Part shown: positions 51,701 through 59,080 of the stretch, piece after piece
Numbering within the stretch: position 1 is the first letter of the stretch
Layout of the letters: every line of letters starts with the position of its first letter
Assembly (NCBI RefSeq): GCF_900120005.1
Contig: NZ_LT635450.1
Span: forward strand, 330,693-394,692
Source: Holdemania sp. Marseille-P2844
Lineage (GTDB): Bacteria; Bacillota_I; Bacilli_A; Erysipelotrichales; Erysipelotrichaceae
Reading direction: 5' to 3'
Length of the DNA stretch: 64,000 nt
Notes under the pieces: model-generated
What the model was told of the DNA's origin: nothing
Databases searched by the model: none
What the model saw: only the letters and a program-made list of their open reading frames with translations
Program-made: the position numbers and the translations under genes

Positions 51701-53011
51701 TGCCACGCCATTTTCATCGGTTTCGGCAAACTGTTCCACAGCATGTCCACTCAGAGAAGTACCGGAGAGCTTAAACTGCACACCGGCAACCAAATCATCC
51801 TCGGAGTTCTTAATGACCTTCAAGGAACCTCGTTTCAGGATGTTGTCAAAATTCACGGTAGCAGTCTGACCGCTGACCACAGTAACAGTCTGACTGCTCT
51901 GCGGCTCATAACGGTCAGATACCATTTCGGTTACAGTGAATGTGCCGGGGCGCAGGCCATCCAAGGTAATTACACCACCGTTTGCCGTCTGCACGGTCTG
52001 GTCGATTCCATCGCCGGTAATGTGGAAAGATACACCGTCCACCACGCCATCCTCGGAGGTCTTAACAATCTTCAACGAACCGGTAGATGTTTTCACATTC
52101 AGATATGCGGTTACGGGGTCAGTATTTTCCACACCTGTGACCACATCCTGCAATTCAGGAGCACCATAAGCGATCAGCTTGGCACTTTCACTGACAACGG
52201 GGATATTATTTCTTGTTGCTGTGATGGTAGCACCATCAGAGATAACATCGTCAGTGGTAATGGTCAGCGTGTTGCCGGACTGTGCAATGCTTACGCTGTT
52301 ATCAGATACGGAAATGTTGTACTCGGACAACACATTGTTGGAGTCGGTCAGTGTCATTACATATTTTCCATCGCTATACTCGAATTCCTGCGTTGATCCA
52401 TTCATAAAGCTGGGAACCGTATTGTGATTTCTAAGCAGGGACACGATCTGATCGTAAGCTGCTGCAGCTCCACTGTTAGGGTAATTTGAACCAAAGTGCA
52501 GAGAATATATAGTAGTATCCGTCTGACTAAAGGAACCGGAAGTATTACGACATCCAGTTACAAACTCCCAGATCAGCGTCTGCGTTGCCAACCACTTTTC
52601 ATCGTCACTGCCTGTCAAGCCGTCACGATTGCCCTGGTAGCCATACAGCAATGCCAAACCAACGGCTTTTTTCTGACTTCCTGAAAGAGCATTCCATGTT
52701 TCAGAGGAATTGGCGGTCAGTTGGTCGCCAGTATGCAGCGGAACACCGGGCTGAATACAAAAGGCCGTGTCGCCGTCTACATACATTCGGTACTTGGGGT
52801 TTCCGACACCACCGGCAGTATAGCCGTTGATCTCAGCTCCGGAGTTATAATACATCGTATTGCCGTTTGCATCATAGGTGTAGGCAAATGTTACTGTACC
52901 TACATCGCCTGTTGCCGCAAACGCAGTTGCCGGCAGGAGGGATAATGCACAGACCGCAGACAGGAACAATGCTGCGGCCTTCGTAAAGAACTTTTTCATT
53001 TTCATATTCAT
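48758..53011 (-). CDS. Thioester-domain adhesin with SpaA/Cna-B repeats, sortase anchored
   Basis: 1,417 residues. Signal peptide ending ALSLLPATAFA; a thioester domain with Cys in AFCIQPG (about 80) and Gln in LATQTLIWE (about 144), a pair that forms an internal bond able to link to host surfaces; then about ten SpaA/Cna-B immunoglobulin-like domains (repeating GSLKIVKTSEDG and VEF motifs with Lys/Asn/Glu that can form isopeptide bonds); a sorting signal NPKTGD, hydrophobic stretch and KKFKKKEDAE tail. ATG 53011 fits the AAAGGACAAA site. It probably promotes cell contact, either for mating or host attachment. The sortase at 21952 is its likely partner. Confidence 0.92.
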   Translation of the reverse strand: MNMKMKKFFTKAAALFLSAVCALSLLPATAFAATGDVGTVTFAYTYDANGNTMYYNSGAEINGYTAGGVGNPKYRMYVDGDTAFCIQPGVPLHTGDQLTANSSETWNALSGSQKKAVGLALLYGYQGNRDGLTGSDDEKWLATQTLIWEFVTGCRNTSGSFSQTDTTIYSLHFGSNYPNSGAAAAYDQIVSLLRNHNTVPSFMNGSTQEFEYSDGKYVMTLTDSNNVLSEYNISVSDNSVSIAQSGNTLTITTDDVISDGATITATRNNIPVVSESAKLIAYGAPELQDVVTGVENTDPVTAYLNVKTSTGSLKIVKTSEDGVVDGVSFHITGDGIDQTVQTANGGVITLDGLRPGTFTVTEMVSDRYEPQSSQTVTVVSGQTATVNFDNILKRGSLKVIKNSEDDLVAGVQFKLSGTSLSGHAVEQFAETDENGVAIFENVLISGDTPYVVEEINTGKQYVVPDTQETVIEWNTESEVTFNNILKKWQVEVFKVDYNLFYDTALGDSGAVPMLLSAESDALVEKYGYPYGEAQGDATLAGHTYGVFDGETLIDTYVTDENGYFITDYYPCGDNWNIREISAAENGGYLLSDEIYWLNVGCEQYSVELNTEHLDVTERVIIGKLSMIKHADDGSTQIETPEVGAEFEVYLKSSGSYEDAKESERDYLICDENGFAETKFLPYGTYVVHQVSGKEGAELLPDFEVFISEDGRTYHYLANNAVFESRIKIVKTDAESGNIIPCANVGFELYTPDGEQITMTYTYPQVTEVSTFYTNDEGFLITPEPLEYGKGYYLVEVSAPENYVLDPTPVYFDVVPDDSTDEEGVKVIEVLRPNMPQKGIIKISKTGEVFATVTEQGGVYQPVYEMQGLAGAVYDIIAAEDIYSGGVLRYAKGEVVDTVTTLADKPVESIELYLGKYTIVETKASYGTVLNTEPKDVELTYAGQEVEITEIAADMVNERQKAIVTLTKDMEQDDLFGIGGNGEISAVSFGLYAKDKLTAADGTEIPAGALLEIATCAVDGSIVFTTDIPVGASLYIKEYATDGHYKLSDTEYPVIFEYADQTVALVEIKVNNGETIHNELKYGSIHGLKKDEDGNALAGAVFGLFLSGTEEFTEANAIMLATAAEDGIFAFEKIPVGSFIVRELATGSPAYVLNETLFPVSVTEDGQIIEIEVKNAFVRGSVQLTKVDAEYPDNKLTGAEFEIFRDTNGNKELDADDESMGMMTEIETGLYEMSNLRYGGFFVKEQTAPDGFCLDENAYYFEIAEDGETVTVENEAGKGFMNQPKVGSIKIIKTSADGKVEGFSFRVTGPNGYDEVFVTDANGEILIENLRIGDGYIISEVNNEATSGYILPADKTAAVFEGSVTKVEMHNELKPDNPKTGDASNLPLWLTLMGVSAAGIAGLGILSFKKFKKKEDAE

Positions 53012-53060
53012 TTTGTCCTTTCTGAATGATTTGTTGAAATGTCTTACCCATAGAAATAAC

Positions 53061-53092
53061 AAAACCTGTACTTCTTTTTCGGAAAGTACAGG
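53061..53092 (-). terminator. Terminator between parB and the adhesin
   Basis: CCTGTACTT-loop-AAGTACAGG followed by TTTTG on the minus strand, a perfect 9-bp stem. The adhesin starts about 50 bp later and so needs its own promoter or read-through. Confidence 0.8.
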
Positions 53093-53180
53093 CAGTTCTG
53101 AGGGGGTGAGGTGTGGAGAGGGGGAACAGCCGGTGTCGTCACACCCGGCATAAGGGTATAGTTACCCCTTGTCAGTCGGC

Positions 53181-54125
53181 TCATCGTTCCATATCTCGCT
53201 GTCGCTTACGGTACAGCTCCAACGCCTTGACAATGGTATCTTCGATCTTCTGTGCGGGCGTCCCCGGCGCAAAAAATCTGTTGATGCGATCTTTGGGCAT
53301 ACGAAATTGCTCCTTTTGGTTCGGTTTTTCTTCCTGCATAATGGAGCAGATGACTTCCTCTGTCAGCTTGCCCTCCTTGGAAAACTGACGCATCTTGATT
53401 GCCTGTGCATGGGACGGAGTACAATCCTCCAGTTCCATAGTATCAAGCAAAATGCGCTGTTCTTCTTCGGGGAGGTAGGACAGTTCCACGGCAGGCCGCA
53501 AAGCAATCTGTAATTTTCCCTTTTCCTGCAAAACGGAGTTGTCCACCATTTCAAGCAGTTCGGGAACAAGGTAGGTCAGGCGGATAAATCGTTGGATTTG
53601 TCTTGCACTATCGGGAGAATTATCAGCAAGTTCATCTCTCGAATACTTTTGGCCCACTGGGCCAGAAGTTAAATCTGTCCGCTGTCCCTGACGCTTCATG
53701 GCATCCAGCTTCATTTTATAAGCAAACGCTTTCTCTGACGGCAAAAGCTGTTCGCGCTGTAAGTTGGAATCTACCATGATGATAATGGCTTCCTCGTCCG
53801 TCAACTCACGGACAATGCAATCCATATCCGTTTTACCAGCAAGGCGGCTTGCCATTTTGCGCCTGTGACCGGCTACCATTTCATAGCCGCCGTCCGGCTT
53901 GGTGCGCACAAGACCCGGCACAAGGACACCATGGAGCATGATGCTTTCCACCATTTCCGTCATGCTGTCATCTTCACGCACCTTAAACGGATGGTTAGGA
54001 AAGTCGCTGATTTCGTCCAGGGGTATCTTTACAACCGTTTCCCGCTTTGCTTCATCGCGCTCTGCTTGGGTGGTGAATAGACTATCTACCGAGGTCAGTA
54101 GATTTGCTGCGCTGTTTTTCGCCAA
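53181..54125 (-). CDS. ParB/Spo0J-like partition protein
   Basis: 314 residues. ParB N-domain (VKIPLDEISDFPNHPFKVREDDSM, then YEMVAGHRRKMASRLAG with the GHRR CTP-binding box) and a central HTH (YSRDELADNSPDSARQIQRFIRL). It would bind parS-like sites on the ICE circle and help keep it. Start is a TTG at 54125 behind GGAGGTAATGGACA, inside the end of parA (44-bp overlap). Confidence 0.9.
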   Translation of the reverse strand: MAKNSAANLLTSVDSLFTTQAERDEAKRETVVKIPLDEISDFPNHPFKVREDDSMTEMVESIMLHGVLVPGLVRTKPDGGYEMVAGHRRKMASRLAGKTDMDCIVRELTDEEAIIIMVDSNLQREQLLPSEKAFAYKMKLDAMKRQGQRTDLTSGPVGQKYSRDELADNSPDSARQIQRFIRLTYLVPELLEMVDNSVLQEKGKLQIALRPAVELSYLPEEEQRILLDTMELEDCTPSHAQAIKMRQFSKEGKLTEEVICSIMQEEKPNQKEQFRMPKDRINRFFAPGTPAQKIEDTIVKALELYRKRQRDMER

Positions 54126-54903
54126 TGTCCATTACCTCCTTTACCAGATTGCGGTAGGTTTCCGCCGCACGGCCTTTGGGTTCGTGCCTGAAAATACTCT
54201 TGTCTGCTGTGCTGATCTCTGCAAGCCGCACCGTAGCAGGGATAACGGTCTGCATCACGGGCAGACGTTTCCCGAAATTCTCCCTGACCGAGTTCACAAT
54301 ATCTTTGCGGAAATTGGTGTCATTCGCCATAGTCAAGAAGATCCCGCCGATCTTCAGCTTGGGATTAATCTGCCGTTGGATGCTCTGCACTGTGCCGATC
54401 AGCTCTGTCATGTCCTCTGCGGCAAGGTAATCTGCCTGTACGGGAATCAGCACATAATCTGCTGCGGACAAAGCGTTGATTACCAGCATACCGAGAGACG
54501 GGCGGCAATCCAGAAACACATAGTCGTAATCTTTTTTGACACGATCCACATACTGCTTTAACACCGTTTCACGGCACATGGCATTGACCAGCCCAACCTC
54601 CACAGCAGACAATGTGCGGTTGCCGGGGACAAAATCAAAGCCCTCGTAATGGTGCATGATCTCGGGATGCTCTGTGCCGCTGACACCTGCCACAATGTCA
54701 TTCATAACATTACCGAGGGTCAGCGGCATATCATGCGGCTTTCGATGCCCCAGCATCTTGGTTAGGTCACCCTGCGGGTCAACATCCAAAAGCAAGACTT
54801 TTTTGCCGTTCATCGCAAGTCCGGCACCGAGATTATACACGGTGGTGCTTTTCCCAACGCCGCCCTTTTGATTGGCAACGGCAATAACCTTTGTTTTCGC
54901 CAT
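54082..54903 (-). CDS. ParA family partition ATPase
   Basis: 273 residues with the deviant Walker A motif VANQKGGVGKSTTVYNLG, then LLLDVDPQGDLTKML (A-prime) and YVFLDCRPSLGML (B). It moves or positions DNA bound by ParB. The pair parA-parB is the third-from-last unit of the element and suggests the excised circle can be maintained as a plasmid-like form. Confidence 0.93.
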   Translation of the reverse strand: MAKTKVIAVANQKGGVGKSTTVYNLGAGLAMNGKKVLLLDVDPQGDLTKMLGHRKPHDMPLTLGNVMNDIVAGVSGTEHPEIMHHYEGFDFVPGNRTLSAVEVGLVNAMCRETVLKQYVDRVKKDYDYVFLDCRPSLGMLVINALSAADYVLIPVQADYLAAEDMTELIGTVQSIQRQINPKLKIGGIFLTMANDTNFRKDIVNSVRENFGKRLPVMQTVIPATVRLAEISTADKSIFRHEPKGRAAETYRNLVKEVMDIGEKQRSKSTDLGR

Positions 54904-54967
54904 AGATGAGTTCCTCCTTTACATAGATTTAGCCGCCCACGGCGAATGGACGGCTATGTACGGGCAT

Positions 54968-55003
54968 GAAAAAAGCCGCTTACTCTTTTACGAATAAGCG
55001 GCT
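54968..55003 (-). terminator. Terminator between the last small gene and parA
   Basis: AGCCGCTTA ... TAAGCGGCT followed by TTTTTT on the minus strand, just below the 55018 gene. Confidence 0.85.
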
Positions 55004-55017
55004 CGATCAATATGTAA

Positions 55018-55188
55018 TTAGATACTGACCCTTTTCACAGGGGCTTCATGGAGCTTTAGAATAAGCTCATCAATACAGTCGGTGTAACGCCCATCTTGGA
55101 TAAGGGCGTTCTTCATCTTAATGAGGCTGTGCAGTATTACGCTGGTTTCGGTATCGCTCAGATAAAGATAAAATTTTTGCTTCTTCAA
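55018..55188 (-). CDS. Small ICE protein, paralogue of 28784-28975
   Basis: 56 residues from a TTG at 55188 with an excellent AAAGGAGGGCCAAACG site; the first ATG in frame (55257) has none. The pattern KFYLYLSDTETSVILHSLIKMKN, then DCIDELILKLHEAPVKRVSI, matches the small protein at 28784 along its whole length. It stands alone near the right end, between terminators. Function unknown. Confidence 0.75.
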   Translation of the reverse strand: MKKQKFYLYLSDTETSVILHSLIKMKNALIQDGRYTDCIDELILKLHEAPVKRVSI

Positions 55189-55540
55189 CGTTTGGCCCTC
55201 CTTTTTCTTACATGATAATCTGAAGTTATTCATATCGCAAATGTATGAAGCTATCAAACTATATTTAACGATGTCAGATTAGGACAAATCGTGTGATTCC
55301 ATATCAATTGCTTTTCATTAAGAAGATTAAGCTGTTTTTTTCACCTCACTAAGCAACAGAAGGGCAGGGTAAATCACCTCGAAAACACCCCTGATTTTGC
55401 CTTGAGTTAGCCATTTCATTAACAGAAATGGGGCAAAAATGCCCGGTTAGCCTATCATTAACATGAAAATTTCAGTACAGAACGAGTCAAAACAGGACAG
55501 AAACAGACAAAGCAAGTCAGAACTTTTGGGCATAAGAAAA
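55189..55540. other. Right ICE end, noncoding
   Basis: About 350 bp with no gene. It contains the promoter region of the 56-aa gene and the arm-type repeats at 55406-55469. The inner part is AT-rich. Confidence 0.6.
55406..55469. repeat. Probable integrase arm sites, right end
   Basis: GTTAGCCATTTCATTAACAG (55406-55425) and GTTAGCCTATCATTAACATG (55446-55465), with AAAA after it. Both correspond to the left-end motifs at 7703-7743, in the same orientation. Confidence 0.6.
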
Positions 55541-55570
55541 CCCCGGAAAACCGTGATTTTCCGGGGTTTT
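55541..55570 (-). terminator. ICE-supplied rpsI terminator
   Basis: CCCCGGAAAA-TCACGG-TTTTCCGGGG with T/A runs on both sides. It lies 36 bp beyond the rpsI stop and closely resembles the host's stranded terminator at 7553-7581. Confidence 0.85.
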
Positions 55571-55601
55571 TGTTGTGTTTTGATTGGGTTTGTGGGTCTC
55601 G

Positions 55602-56009
55602 TTATCTCTTGCTGAACTGAGGCGCACGACGGGCTGCCTTGAGACCGTACTTCTTCCGTTCCTTAGCGCGGCTGTCACGAGTCAGGAAACCCGCAGCCTT
55701 CAGCTTCGGACGGTAATCGCTGGAAGCTTCCAACAGTGCCCGTGCGATACCGTGACGCATAGCGCCTGCCTGGCCGGTGAATCCACCGCCGCAGACGTTG
55801 ATCTTGATGTCAAACTGACCCAGAGTTTCTGTCAGTTCCAACGGGGAACGGACAACCATGCGCAGAGTTTCTTCCGGCAGGTATTCCTCCAAAGTCTTTC
55901 CATTGATGCTCATTGCACCTGTGCCCGGGGTCATGAAGACGCGGGCAACAGCTGTTTTACGACGGCCTGTGCCGATATACGTTACGTTTGATTTCTTTTT
56001 CGCTGCCAT
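55602..56009 (-). CDS. rpsI: Ribosomal protein S9
   Basis: 135 residues with the S9 core ([53 protein letters not shown]) and the tail [17 protein letters not shown] that reaches the ribosomal P site. Its last two codons (AGA TAA) and the core lie at the ICE junction, so the current 3' end is partly element-derived yet encodes the normal tail. It follows rplM in the usual operon. Confidence 0.97.
   Translation of the reverse strand: MAAKKKSNVTYIGTGRRKTAVARVFMTPGTGAMSINGKTLEEYLPEETLRMVVRSPLELTETLGQFDIKINVCGGGFTGQAGAMRHGIARALLEASSDYRPKLKAAGFLTRDSRAKERKKYGLKAARRAPQFSKR
55608..55619. repeat. ICE attachment core, right end
   Basis: CTTGCTGAACTG, identical to 7616-7627, lying in the last codons of rpsI. 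Confidence 0.85.
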
Positions 56010-56024
56010 TAGTCTTTCTCCTTA

Positions 56025-56462
56025 CTAACCCTTGATTTTCAGCTCAACAGGTTTCTGAGCCTGATGCGGATGCTCGCTGCCCGTGTAAACGAACAGATGC
56101 GTGCGCATAACATCGCCTAACTTCGTGTGCGGAAGCATACCTTTGATGGCCTTTTCGACCCATTCAACCGTATACTGTTCCCGCATCACGCGCGTTGTGC
56201 GGACACGCAGTCCACCTGGATGCATAGAATGGCTGAAGTAGCTCTTCTTGTTATCCTGATCGCCTGTGATTTCGATCTTGTCAGCATTGATCACGATGAC
56301 ATAATCACCGCAGTCAACATTTGGTGTATAAGTAGGTTTGTGCTTTCCACGCAGAACCGTTGCGACTTCGCTCGCAAGCCGTCCCAGTGTTAATCCTTGT
56401 CCGTCAACGACGTACCACTGACGTACAACTTCATTTGGTTTTGCCATAGTTGTCTGGCGCAT
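56025..56462 (-). CDS. rplM: Ribosomal protein L13
   Basis: 145 residues with L13 motifs ([32 protein letters not shown], then [16 protein letters not shown] and the GMLPHTKLG region). It is a 50S assembly protein. It is 15 bp before rpsI in the same operon. Start: the MRQTT ATG at 56462 has a TTAGGAGGAATTAAATT site. Confidence 0.97.
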   Translation of the reverse strand: MRQTTMAKPNEVVRQWYVVDGQGLTLGRLASEVATVLRGKHKPTYTPNVDCGDYVIVINADKIEITGDQDNKKSYFSHSMHPGGLRVRTTRVMREQYTVEWVEKAIKGMLPHTKLGDVMRTHLFVYTGSEHPHQAQKPVELKIKG

Positions 56463-56555
56463 AATTTAATTCCTCCTAACCAAGTGTAGTTTCCGGGGCT
56501 ACATTTGGCATAAGTTGCCGAGTATTATTCTAAACTCCCGGCTCCTTTTCGTCAA
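56463..56555 (-). promoter_or_regulatory. rplM-rpsI promoter and candidate L13 leader
   Basis: Minus strand -35 TTGACG (56550-56555), 17-bp spacer, -10 TAGAAT (56527-56532). The transcript then begins with a leader of about 55 nt that holds CGGCAACTTATGCC and a stem TGTAG ... CTACA just before the ribosome binding site. Bacillota rplM genes often have an autoregulatory L13 leader here; the match is by position and shape only. Confidence 0.6.
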
Positions 56556-56646
56556 CTGTTTTTTAGCCTTTTTACCGTTTATTTTCATACTTTTCCCTAT
56601 TTGGAAGATTTCCACAGCTCTCCGTGTGCCATTTTGCCCGAAAACG

Positions 56647-56671
56647 GAAAAAGCGGCTGTTCCTGCCGCCT
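56647..56671 (-). terminator. Terminator of the PadR-DUF1700-DUF4097 operon
   Basis: GCGGC-AGGAACA-GCCGC followed by TTTTT on the minus strand, 47-71 bp beyond the DUF4097 stop. Confidence 0.8.
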
Positions 56672-56717
56672 TCCTCATCAATACATGTTTTATGAAAATT
56701 CAAGGTTATCGGAAAGG

Positions 56718-57578
56718 TTATCGAAATTGAATCTCCGTATCCCCCATGGCATTATCCACCTTCAGATGATGCGTTCCAGAAGTATCCTTCCAGGAATTCG
56801 ACAGATTCTGATCATAGTACGCCTCGCCGATTCCGAGACTGCCCATGGCGTTCTCCGCTTCAATCCGATAATCCGAGCGGCTTCCGTTGAGCGTCAGCAT
56901 CGCATCGCCCAGCGCCACGTCAAACTTGCAGCGCCCCTGCAGCGTCCCGGTGAAATCGACGTCACCCAGCGCCATCTCAAATTCAGAATCCACAAAATCC
57001 AGATCTTCGACGATCAAATCGCCCAACGCCAGTTCCACTTCGGAATTGGTCAATGTCACGCCGCTGCCAACATAAATGGTAATCCAGCTGTGATCATGAC
57101 TCAAATTGCAGTTATTGATATGATCCGGATGTTCCAGTTCCACTTTCAGAATGCCCTTTTCAACCTTTGTCTTAATGCTCTGGCAATTCCGGTAATTAAT
57201 TTCCACGCGGGTCTGAGGACCATCGTTGCGCATCAGCGTGACATCGCCCAAATCGCTTTCGACGTCGATGCCTGTGATATCGGAAAAAGTCTCGTCGTAC
57301 GTCTGATAATTTCCATCGCCATACCCCATGCCCATGCCATGCCAGTTATGTGTTTCATAATCCTCATCCTCGTCGTGATGCTGCCGGTTCATATGTCCCT
57401 GACCCATTCCCATCCAATGATCCCCAACGCGGATGCCGACGCCGTTTTCCAGCTGATCGACGTCAATTCCCAAATCCTGTGAGGTTAAAGCGGTCTTCCC
57501 GGTGATCAGCGAGATCGTTAAGATCAGAATCAACCCGGCTGCGCCCATACCAGCCGCAATTTTCAAAACTGTCTTCAT
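56718..57578 (-). CDS. DUF4097-type beta-strand repeat protein with membrane anchor
   Basis: 286 residues. N-terminal membrane helix (about 5-26); a His/Met/Gly-rich segment (about 55-90: HWMGMGQGHMNRQHHDEDEDY) unlike the rest; then a regular beta-solenoid of DUF4097 repeats (IDVESDLGDVTLMRN, ELALGDLIVEDLDFVD, EMALGDVDFTG, DVALGDAMLTLNG). Related proteins (with LiaF-like C-terminus) act in envelope stress systems. Its partner genes are DUF1700 and PadR just upstream (overlap of 4 bp with DUF1700). The His/Met stretch might bind metal. Confidence 0.85.
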   Translation of the reverse strand: MKTVLKIAAGMGAAGLILILTISLITGKTALTSQDLGIDVDQLENGVGIRVGDHWMGMGQGHMNRQHHDEDEDYETHNWHGMGMGYGDGNYQTYDETFSDITGIDVESDLGDVTLMRNDGPQTRVEINYRNCQSIKTKVEKGILKVELEHPDHINNCNLSHDHSWITIYVGSGVTLTNSEVELALGDLIVEDLDFVDSEFEMALGDVDFTGTLQGRCKFDVALGDAMLTLNGSRSDYRIEAENAMGSLGIGEAYYDQNLSNSWKDTSGTHHLKVDNAMGDTEIQFR

Positions 57579-58165
57579 GCCTGATTTCTCCTTTCACGAA
57601 TCCATTCCACGCCTTCCTGCGCCTTCTCTCTCGCCCATGGCCAGACCTTTTTCACCAGCGCGATCAAACCGCACAGGCAAACCAGAAACAAGGCCGCGCA
57701 AATTAACATGCCACCCAAGGCCAGTCCCGCTGAAGCCCAGGAAACAAAGATCATCCTGACGGCACTCACCAGCAGCGAACCAGCCAGCCCGAAAAATAAG
57801 AACAGCAGCAGAAGAATGACCATAAACGGTAAAAACAGAAGGAATCCGAAAATGATCAGTAAAATGACAATCACGATCGCCAGCGGCACCCAGATCGGAC
57901 TGGCAACCAGTGCCAGGCACAGGATCTGCGGCCACGGCCATTTCTTAGCTTCCTGCTGATCAGCATTGATCCGGCTGTTGTAGCTGCTGCGGATCCCTTT
58001 CGCAAACGCCTCCGGCGAGCCCAGATCGCGGACTGCCTGATCGAACTGATCTTCGCCCGCTTCGTCAAAATATTCCTCACAATACCGCATCGCGCTTTCC
58101 TGCTCTTCCCGCGGCAGTCCTTCCAGCGCTTCTTTCAGCCGATGCAGATAAATCTGTCTAGTCAT
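57575..58165 (-). CDS. DUF1700 (HAAS) membrane protein
   Basis: 196 residues. An N-terminal helical signalling domain (about 1-60: YLHRLKEALEGLPREEQESAMRYCEEYFDEAG, the HAAS motif), then a long hydrophobic region (about 80-185) with three or four helices. DUF1700 proteins pair with PadR regulators and DUF4097 proteins in envelope-stress operons. ATG 58165 is chosen over an extra upstream ATG. It overlaps the PadR gene by 8 bp. Confidence 0.87.
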   Translation of the reverse strand: MTRQIYLHRLKEALEGLPREEQESAMRYCEEYFDEAGEDQFDQAVRDLGSPEAFAKGIRSSYNSRINADQQEAKKWPWPQILCLALVASPIWVPLAIVIVILLIIFGFLLFLPFMVILLLLFLFFGLAGSLLVSAVRMIFVSWASAGLALGGMLICAALFLVCLCGLIALVKKVWPWAREKAQEGVEWIRERRNQA

Positions 58166-58478
58166 CAAGATTTCCTCCCTCTAAAATCGTCGTTATCTTC
58201 CGGGAAAAATACACCCACTCCCGCTTATATTCTTTGTTTTTCTCCAGACCTTCGTCTGTCAGCCGGTAATATCTTCGATTTCTGCCCATTACCGCCACGT
58301 CGTAGGTTTCCAATAATTCTTCTTTCTGGAGCCTTCGCAAGACCGGATACAAGGTCGATTCCGAGACCCCCAGCGTTTCCTTGATCTGCTGGGTCAGACG
58401 ATAACCATAAGTATCCTCCTTCGCCAGGATCGCTAAAACACACGCATCCAGCAGGACCGAACCAATCTGAAATGTCAT
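58158..58478 (-). CDS. PadR family transcriptional regulator
   Basis: 106 residues, a typical winged helix of the PadR type (LLDACVLAILAKEDTYGYRLTQQI, then STLYPVLRRLQKEELLETY and NRRYYRLTDEG). It probably represses its own operon; two tandem AT-rich repeats lie in the promoter just upstream. ATG 58478 sits 6 bp from an AAGGAGGAGATACC site. Confidence 0.9.
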   Translation of the reverse strand: MTFQIGSVLLDACVLAILAKEDTYGYRLTQQIKETLGVSESTLYPVLRRLQKEELLETYDVAVMGRNRRYYRLTDEGLEKNKEYKREWVYFSRKITTILEGGNLDD

Positions 58479-58491
58479 GGTATCTCCTCCT

Positions 58492-58528
58492 TGTATAATA
58501 TTATATGTTGTATAATATTATATGTCAA
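58492..58528 (-). promoter_or_regulatory. Promoter with tandem operators upstream of padR
   Basis: Minus strand TTGACA (58523-58528), 17-bp spacer, TATAAT (58500-58505), a near-perfect promoter. Two copies of TGTATAATATTATATG (58492-58507 and 58509-58524) cover it at a 17-bp period; each is itself a palindrome. This is a strong candidate for a PadR-regulated operator. Confidence 0.8.
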
Positions 58529-58579
58529 CTAGAGTATAAATCGAATTGATTTCGTCCATACTAAGATCAGGTGATAAAC

Positions 58580-58957
58580 ATGGAACTTTCTGAACACAGA
58601 CATATTTTATATTTCAGCGAACAGCCGATCATTCTGATGGAAGAACTTCTGAAAATCAAAAACATCGGTTTTACCCATATTCCTACGGGAATTCCTGAAA
58701 CCGCACTTTCGCAGGCTCAGCAGCATTATATCGCGCTGAAGGCTTCGCCGTTTGTGGAAAACTCTGGAATTGGATTTATCTTATTCGGTTCCGCCTGCGA
58801 TCTGGCGCTGCCTCTGCAGCAGCTGTGCGAGGTTAAGATGCTGCTGGTCAATCCGCTGCGGCACGATTATTTTCCCGCGAGGATCAGCGTCATCGAAGCC
58901 AGCGAGGAAGAATCGATGTTCCTGCAGATCAAGGCGAAGCTGGAAAATATCGTATAG
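58580..58957 (+). CDS. Hypothetical protein (125 aa)
   Basis: Starts at ATG 58580 with AGGTGATAAAC. Soluble alpha/beta appearance: HRHILYFSEQPIILMEELLKI, IGFILFGSACDLALPLQQL and KMLLVNPLRHDYF. No family recognised. The only plus-strand gene in the right flank, divergent from padR. Confidence 0.65.
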   Translation: MELSEHRHILYFSEQPIILMEELLKIKNIGFTHIPTGIPETALSQAQQHYIALKASPFVENSGIGFILFGSACDLALPLQQLCEVKMLLVNPLRHDYFPARISVIEASEEESMFLQIKAKLENIV

Positions 58958-59028
58958 GCAAGCTTTGTCTGAGCACCTTTTGCAGCTTTGACATCCTTCG
59001 CATAACACGTGGCGTCCACTGCGCAAAC

Positions 59029-59060
59029 AAAAAAACTGATCCTTCTCAATCAGTTTTTTT
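59029..59060 (+). terminator. Bidirectional terminator
   Basis: AAAAAAACTGAT ... ATCAGTTTTTTT, with runs of A and T on either side, between the convergent hypothetical gene and truA. Confidence 0.85.
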
Positions 59061-59080
59061 AATTTATGACAAAGCTCTTT

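Larger units (their letters stand above)
7616..55619 (-). mobile_element. Integrative and conjugative element in the 3' end of rpsI (about 48 kb)
   Basis: The ends are defined by a 12-bp direct repeat (7616-7627 and 55608-55619) within duplicated rpsI 3' sequence. Inside are integrase and excisionase-like genes at one end, relaxase, MobC, VirD4, VirB4, VirB6-like, PrgI and Maff2-like transfer proteins, a CHAP hydrolase and ParAB. This is a full set for self-transfer of the Tn1549-like, MPF-FA type. Cargo: two sortase-B/surface-protein systems, an ECF/PrsW module and an AAA-DUF234 ATPase. Integration leaves rpsI intact because the element supplies its last codons and a terminator. Confidence 0.93.

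Noticed and set aside
48905..52396. Plus-strand frame of 1,163 codons opposite the adhesin gene
   Set aside because: It mirrors the codon-biased adhesin gene, has no ribosome site or recognisable domain, and the minus-strand protein has clear signal peptide, thioester and sorting signal.
7616..55619. Antibiotic or metal resistance cargo
   Set aside because: I looked for tet, erm, van, aph and metal-pump genes within the element and found none; the only efflux pump (MATE) is in the host flank.
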